From assembly GCF_003027925.1 (NCBI RefSeq), contig NZ_PYPS01000032.1, positions 1-64,000 of the forward strand: a DNA stretch of 64,000 nt, in the 5' to 3' direction. This DNA comes from Micromonospora sp. RP3T (GTDB taxonomy: Bacteria > Actinomycetota > Actinomycetes > Mycobacteriales > Micromonosporaceae). Below the pieces are notes generated by a model. It was given only the letters and a program-made list of their open reading frames with translations. It searched no databases and was not told the DNA's origin. This document shows, in pieces, positions 59,920 through 64,000 of the stretch; position 1 is the first letter of the stretch, and each line of letters starts with the position of its first letter. Position numbers and translations under genes: made by a program.

Positions 59920-61258
59920 GCAGGATGCCGGACATCAGCACGCCCCGGGCCAGGTTGAGGACGCCCTCGCAGCCCGGGTAGCCGACCCGCGCCAACGCGC
60001 CGGAGGCGGTGCGGTCGAACAGGTACGGCGCGAGGCTGTACGGGACGTCGGCGGTGACCGTCTCGCCGGTCTCGATCCGCACGAAGTCCATCGCCACCCG
60101 GTCCGCCTGGTGGTAACGCTGGAGGATGTGTCCGCCCGCGTCGATCGCGGCGCGTACCCCGTCCTCCCAGGCCACCGCGCTCAGCTCCGGCCCGATCAGC
60201 ACGCCGTGCCCGGCCGACCCGCCGGCCGGCTTGGCGACCAGCTCGGCCTGCTCGGCCAGCGCCCGGTCGAGCTGGTCGGCGGTGAGCGCGACGGTGTGCG
60301 GCACGTACCGGCGGACCAGCACCCGGTCGGGCTCCGGCAGCAGGTCCAGGTCGGCCCAGAGCCAGGCGTAATTGAGCTTGTTGCTGAGCAGCCAGGCTGC
60401 GCTGCTGACGAACATCGGCAGCGTGCCGGCCGCCAGCGCGTCGGCCACCGCGTCCAGGCCGGCGCCGGGCGTGACCCGGTTCGGCACGAACAGCCGGAAC
60501 AGCGCGTCCACCGGGGCGCCGCCGACCACCAGCCGACGCTCGGCGTCCAGGGTGGCGGTGGCGACCGGCGCGATCACCAGGTCGATGCCGAACGGCCGGG
60601 CCTGGTCGACGAGCGGCGAGAGGATCCGGATGAACGTCTCCGGGTCGTCCAGCCCCGGATACTCCGCCTCGAAGTCCATCAGCAGGGCCACCCGCGCGCC
60701 GTCGGGCAGGCCGAGCGTGTCCCGGATCGCGACGAACCGTTGGTCCAGCAGGGACGGCGCGGGCCGCACCCGGTCGAGCAGGCCGGCGTCGCGGTACAGC
60801 TCCGCGTACCGCTGGATCACGGTGTCGGCGTCGAAGCCGCCGCCGAGGCTGCTGTCGATGTTGTACTCCACGATGCACGGCACGCCGCCGGAGAACAGCA
60901 CGTCCGGCCGGTACGCGGCCAGCAGCCCGTCGTGCAGCTCCTCGTCCGGGTCGAGCAGCCGGGTCTCGCCGTCCGGCACGTCGAGCAGCCGGCGCAGCTC
61001 ACCGGCGGTGCGGGCGCGCCGCTGGCACGCCTCCAGGATGAGCTGGGCGATCCGGTCGCAGACCTCGTTCAGCTCGCGGAACGCGTCCGCGGTGAGCACC
61101 GGCGGGCGGGCCAGCCGCCACCGCGTGTTGTAGGTGGCCCGGCCGTGGAAGATCTTCTCCCAGGCGCCGGCGCCGGCCGTCACCATGGCCGACCGGGTGG
61201 CCTCGGGCAGGTCGGTCCACGCCGCGCCGAGCGGCGGCCACGGATAGTTCGGGTCCAT
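59909..61258 (-). CDS. Circularly permuted ATP-grasp / glutathionylspermidine-synthase-like ligase
   Basis: A 449-residue enzyme with features of the circularly permuted ATP-grasp family: an N-terminal helical part, IVEYNIDSSLGGGFDAD (metal/substrate region), a central alpha/beta domain (ALLMDFEAEYPG), and the Gly-rich nucleotide loop LVAKPAGGSAGHGVLIG. Such ligases form amide or ester bonds through acyl-phosphates. It starts three bases after the E1beta stop and ends a four-gene operon with DUF3050 and E1-type subunits. The carboxylate it activates may come from the E1 reaction; this is inference. Confidence 0.75.
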   Translation of the reverse strand: MDPNYPWPPLGAAWTDLPEATRSAMVTAGAGAWEKIFHGRATYNTRWRLARPPVLTADAFRELNEVCDRIAQLILEACQRRARTAGELRRLLDVPDGETRLLDPDEELHDGLLAAYRPDVLFSGGVPCIVEYNIDSSLGGGFDADTVIQRYAELYRDAGLLDRVRPAPSLLDQRFVAIRDTLGLPDGARVALLMDFEAEYPGLDDPETFIRILSPLVDQARPFGIDLVIAPVATATLDAERRLVVGGAPVDALFRLFVPNRVTPGAGLDAVADALAAGTLPMFVSSAAWLLSNKLNYAWLWADLDLLPEPDRVLVRRYVPHTVALTADQLDRALAEQAELVAKPAGGSAGHGVLIGPELSAVAWEDGVRAAIDAGGHILQRYHQADRVAMDFVRIETGETVTADVPYSLAPYLFDRTASGALARVGYPGCEGVLNLARGVLMSGILLTD

Positions 61259-61261
61259 CGT

Positions 61262-62227
61262 TCATCCGTCCTTGAGGGTCAGTTGGATGGCGGCGGTGAG
61301 CTGGTCCCGACCGGGCTGCACCGCCCGGTCCAGGGCCGGCGCGAACGGCAGCACCGCGCCGTCGGGCCGGGTGACCCGCCGCGGCGGGGCGGCCAGCCGG
61401 ACCCGCTCCACCACGGTCGCGATGATCTCCCCGGCGATGCCGCAGGACCGGTTGCCGTCGTCGACCACGACGAGGCGTCCCGTGCGGCTCACCGAGTCGA
61501 CGAGTCCGTCCCAGTCGAACGGGTACAGCGTGCGGGGGTCGAAGACCTCCACCGACGCCTGACCGGCCAGCTCCTCGGCGACCGCGAGCGCCTCGTGCAC
61601 CAGGTGCCCGACCGCGACCACTGTGACGTCGTCGCCGGCCCGGCGGACCACGCCCCGCCCCAGCGGCACCGGCGCCGGGTCGGCCACGTCCTCCCGCAGG
61701 TCCAGCGCGCCGGCCGGGGCGAAGACCACCACCGGGTCGTCACAGCGGATCGCGGAGACCAGCAGCCCGTACGCGTCGGCCGGGGTGGCCGGCACCACGG
61801 TGGTCACCCCGACGTGGGCGAACAACGCGTACGGGTGGTCGGAGTGCTGCCCGGCCCAACCGGTACGGGAGCCGGAGCCGGGCACCAGGTAGGTGACCGG
61901 CACCGCGCACTGGCCGCCGGTCATCAGCGGGAACTTGTGCGCGTGGTTGACGATCTGCTCGAAGACCAGGAACAGCAGCGACGGGATCTGGAACTCCACC
62001 ACCGGCCGGGCCCCGGCCAGCGCCGCGCCGGTGGCGAAACTGGTGAACGCCTGCTCCGACAGCGGCGTGTCGCGCACCCGCTCCGGGCCGAACTTCTTCA
62101 CCAGCCCGGTGGTGACGTTGGCGGCGGCCACCCGGATGTCCTCGCCGAGCACCACCACCGACTCGTCGCGGGTCATCTCGTCGGCGAGCGCCCGGGTGAG
62201 CGCCCTACGGTAGGAGAGCCGGGGCAT
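61262..62227 (-). CDS. TPP-dependent dehydrogenase E1 beta-type subunit (pathway-specific)
   Basis: A 321-residue E1 beta subunit of the pyruvate/acetoin dehydrogenase type: SVVVLGEDI, TPLSEQAFTSFATGAALAG, GQHSDHPYALFAHV and the C-terminal DPRTLYPFDW. It pairs with the adjacent alpha subunit, but no E2 or E3 gene accompanies them, and the genome's bkd E1 pair is elsewhere. It may therefore carry out a non-dehydrogenase TPP reaction such as decarboxylation or acyloin formation. The ATG shares a base with the E1alpha stop (TGATG) and has GGAGGTGG upstream. Confidence 0.88.
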   Translation of the reverse strand: MPRLSYRRALTRALADEMTRDESVVVLGEDIRVAAANVTTGLVKKFGPERVRDTPLSEQAFTSFATGAALAGARPVVEFQIPSLLFLVFEQIVNHAHKFPLMTGGQCAVPVTYLVPGSGSRTGWAGQHSDHPYALFAHVGVTTVVPATPADAYGLLVSAIRCDDPVVVFAPAGALDLREDVADPAPVPLGRGVVRRAGDDVTVVAVGHLVHEALAVAEELAGQASVEVFDPRTLYPFDWDGLVDSVSRTGRLVVVDDGNRSCGIAGEIIATVVERVRLAAPPRRVTRPDGAVLPFAPALDRAVQPGRDQLTAAIQLTLKDG

Positions 62228-63198
62228 CAGCCACCTCCGGTCCGGGCGGTCAGCCCGCTGGCGTACAGGTGGTCCAGGGCGGTTGCCGGGTCCGGGTGCG
62301 GGCCGGCCAGCGCGAAGTCGACGGCGGCGGCCAGCACCGCCTCGACGGAGGCGTCGATCTCGGCCCGCGTCGCCGGGTCCAACCGCCCGCCGGCGATCTC
62401 GACCGGGTCGCGGGAGCGGCCGTCGGCCACCTCCTGCGGCGGCCGGTAGTCGAGGCGTACCCGGTGTTCGAAGGTGTGGTGGGCGTCGAACCGGTAGGTG
62501 TGCGCCTCGATCAGCTCGGGTCCGCCGCCGGCGCGCATCCGCGCGACGGCGGCGGCTGCCGCCGCGCGTACCGTCTCCGGGTCCTGGCCGTCGACGGCGG
62601 TCGCCGGCATGCCGAACGCCTCGGCCCGCCCGGCGATCGTGCCGGCCACCGCGCCGGCGACCGGCATGGTGGTGGCGTAGCCGTTGTTCTCGCAGACGAA
62701 CAGCACCGGCACCCGCCAGAGCGCGGCCAGGTTGAACGCCTCCAGCAGCATCCCCTCGTTGACCGCGCCGTCGCCGAAGAACGTGGCGCCGACCAGGTCG
62801 GTGCCGCGCCGCCGGCGCTCCCACACCGCGCCGGTGAGGATCGCGCCGGCGGCCCCGACGATGGCGTTGGCGCCGAGCACGCCGACGCCGAAGTCGGCGG
62901 CGTGCATCGACCCGCCGCGGCCCCGGTTGAGCCCGGTGACCCGGCCGCACAGCTCGGCCAGCATCCGGGCCGGGTCGGCGCCCTTGGCCAGCACGTGCCC
63001 GTGCCCGCGGTGGGTGCCGGTCACCAGGTCACCGGCGGTCAGCGCCGCGCACACCCCGGCGGCGATCCCCTCCTGACCCAGGTACGGGTGGATGCCGCCG
63101 ACGATCTCCCCGGCGTCGACCAGCTCGATCGCGCGCTCCTCGAAGCGGCGGATCAGCCGGACCGTCCGGTAGAGCGCGGCCGGGTCGGGGCCGGTCAC
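62227..63198 (-). CDS. TPP-dependent dehydrogenase E1 alpha-type subunit (pathway-specific)
   Basis: A 323-residue E1 alpha subunit: LIRRFEERAIEL, GTHRGHGHVLAKGAD, GRGGSMHAADF, the TPP/Mg motif GDGAVNEGMLLEAFN...NNGYA and HTYRFDAHHTFEH. The GRGGSMH/HRGHGH signature is that of acetoin/pyruvate rather than branched-chain E1. GTG 63198 overlaps the DUF3050 stop (GTGA) and is preceded by AAGGAGGG. Second gene of the operon. Confidence 0.88.
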   Translation of the reverse strand: MTGPDPAALYRTVRLIRRFEERAIELVDAGEIVGGIHPYLGQEGIAAGVCAALTAGDLVTGTHRGHGHVLAKGADPARMLAELCGRVTGLNRGRGGSMHAADFGVGVLGANAIVGAAGAILTGAVWERRRRGTDLVGATFFGDGAVNEGMLLEAFNLAALWRVPVLFVCENNGYATTMPVAGAVAGTIAGRAEAFGMPATAVDGQDPETVRAAAAAAVARMRAGGGPELIEAHTYRFDAHHTFEHRVRLDYRPPQEVADGRSRDPVEIAGGRLDPATRAEIDASVEAVLAAAVDFALAGPHPDPATALDHLYASGLTARTGGG

Positions 63199-63992
63199 GC
63201 CGGACGGCCCTCCTTGATCGCGGCGAGGATGTCGTCCCAGAGCCGGGCCCGGGCGGCCAGCGCGTCGTTCACCGTGTCCGCGCACTCCTGCCACTTGACG
63301 TCGTCGTCGCCGCACAGGTCGGCGAGCATCTGCATGGCCATCGGGGTGTGCTGCTCGCCGTCGACCTCGATGTGCCGCTCCAGGTAGTCGACGAACGTGT
63401 TCAGCCGGTTGCTGCGCTCGTTGACGGCGACGACCTGGGTGAACATCTCCGGGATGAGGTCCTCCCGGCCGAACGCGAACGCCGCCGCCTGGCAGTGCAC
63501 CGGGGTGGTCTCGATGATCCGCCAGGTGGTGCCCGCGAACGCCGCCGACGGCGCCGGCACCCCGGCCTCGCCGAACGACTCGGTGACCGGCCGGCCGGCG
63601 CGCAGCAGGTCGACCAGCTTGTCGACGGGGGTGGTGTCCGCGCCGGCCTCGGTCATGCCGCGCACGTAGAGCTCGAAGTGGCTGATGTAGCCCTCGCCCA
63701 GCTCGTCGCTCTCCTCGACCATGACGATGTCGTTGATCAGGCGGCGGCTGCCGGTCGGGCCGGTCGGGATCCACGGGACCGTGACGCAGGTGAGCTGGCG
63801 CTGCAACGACTTCAGCAGCGACATGAAGTCCCAGACCGCGAAGACGTGGTGCTCCATGAACGTCACCAGCGCCTCATGGGTGTCCAGGTTGGCGTAGAGC
63901 GGGTGGTTGACCACCACGTCGCGGCGTTCGGTCACCGCCCGCTCCAGCCGCTCGATGCCCGGGTGCGTCTTCCCCCAGTCGTACCGTGACAT
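63195..63992 (-). CDS. DUF3050 heme-oxygenase-like protein
   Basis: A 265-residue all-helical protein matching DUF3050 (HPLYANL, FMEHHVFAVWDFMSLLKSLQ, INDIVMVEESDE, DYLERHIEVDGEQH). The family shares the heme-oxygenase-like fold with di-iron oxidases, and the conserved H/E residues (E-H-H near residue 47, E-E-S-D near 93, H-I-E-V-D-G near 207) could ligate two irons. Such enzymes oxidise or fragment small metabolites. It is the first visible gene of the operon; the ATG at 63992 is eight bases from the window edge, so upstream members may lie outside. Confidence 0.85.
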   Translation of the reverse strand: MSRYDWGKTHPGIERLERAVTERRDVVVNHPLYANLDTHEALVTFMEHHVFAVWDFMSLLKSLQRQLTCVTVPWIPTGPTGSRRLINDIVMVEESDELGEGYISHFELYVRGMTEAGADTTPVDKLVDLLRAGRPVTESFGEAGVPAPSAAFAGTTWRIIETTPVHCQAAAFAFGREDLIPEMFTQVVAVNERSNRLNTFVDYLERHIEVDGEQHTPMAMQMLADLCGDDDVKWQECADTVNDALAARARLWDDILAAIKEGRPA

Positions 63993-64000
63993 TGTCAGCC

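Noticed and set aside
60110..62449. Plus-strand frame of nearly 780 codons opposite the ATP-grasp and E1beta genes
   Set aside because: The minus strand encodes three recognisable enzymes there; the plus frame has no motif and an extreme Arg/Val/Gly/His bias.

Overview
The window is very GC-rich DNA, dense in genes with GTG and some TTG starts, GGAGG-type ribosome binding sites and actinobacterial marker genes: Lsr2, HspR-type control of lon, branched-chain keto-acid dehydrogenase under an Lrp-type regulator, LVIVD/DUF305 proteins and many secreted proteins with Ala-rich signal peptides. Gene content and the GTTAACAAGGGGCCCC-type intergenic repeats suggest a Micromonosporaceae chromosome, probably Micromonospora or a close relative. 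This is inferred from style and content, not from a database match. No rRNA, tRNA, phage, transposase or CRISPR array was recognised.

Layout. 0-8 kb: end of a membrane-anchored Ser/Thr/Pro-rich protein, an FtsX-type ABC exporter with its LuxR-type two-component system, and a divergent DUF305 / LVIVD-repeat pair. 8-15 kb: HD-domain protein, Ntn-hydrolase lipoprotein, an operon of a cytoplasmic M15-fold protein with asparagine synthetase, a secreted GH43 glycosidase and a 2H phosphoesterase. 15-26 kb: a second two-component system, secreted and membrane proteins of unknown role, DEAD-box helicase, Lon, Lsr2 and an Asn/Gly-rich secreted protein. 26-34 kb: DUF2726-like protein, DICT/degenerate-GGDEF protein, metal-receptor fold protein, a CBS-BON / DoxX pair around DosR-like boxes, FKBP, STAS, SMP-30-like protein and L,D-transpeptidase. 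34-39 kb: bkd operon (E1alpha-E1beta-E2), whose E2 start codon lies in a triplicated 57-bp repeat, with a divergent Lrp/AsnC regulator, then a stand-alone LigD polymerase. 39-45 kb: small housekeeping genes, a subtilase, a hemerythrin protein, extragenic hairpins, and glyA behind a ZTP riboswitch.

The accessory interest is in the last 18 kb. At 45.8-54.9 kb an overlapping operon (P450, HSL-type hydrolase, alpha-hydroxy-acid oxidase, HpgT-like aminotransferase) lies beside a coupled AMP-ligase/MFS pair and a secreted SGNH hydrolase. The oxidase/aminotransferase pair matches the logic of arylglycine-type amino-acid synthesis. At 55 kb there is a secreted trypsin-fold protein that has lost all three catalytic residues. 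At 57.9-58.2 kb a gene-free region holds a 260-bp MITE-like inverted-repeat element. At 59.9-64 kb a four-gene operon (DUF3050 heme-oxygenase-like protein, two TPP-dependent E1 subunits without E2, and a circularly permuted ATP-grasp enzyme) is, in my judgement, the best candidate for an undescribed pathway. It runs up to the right edge of the window.
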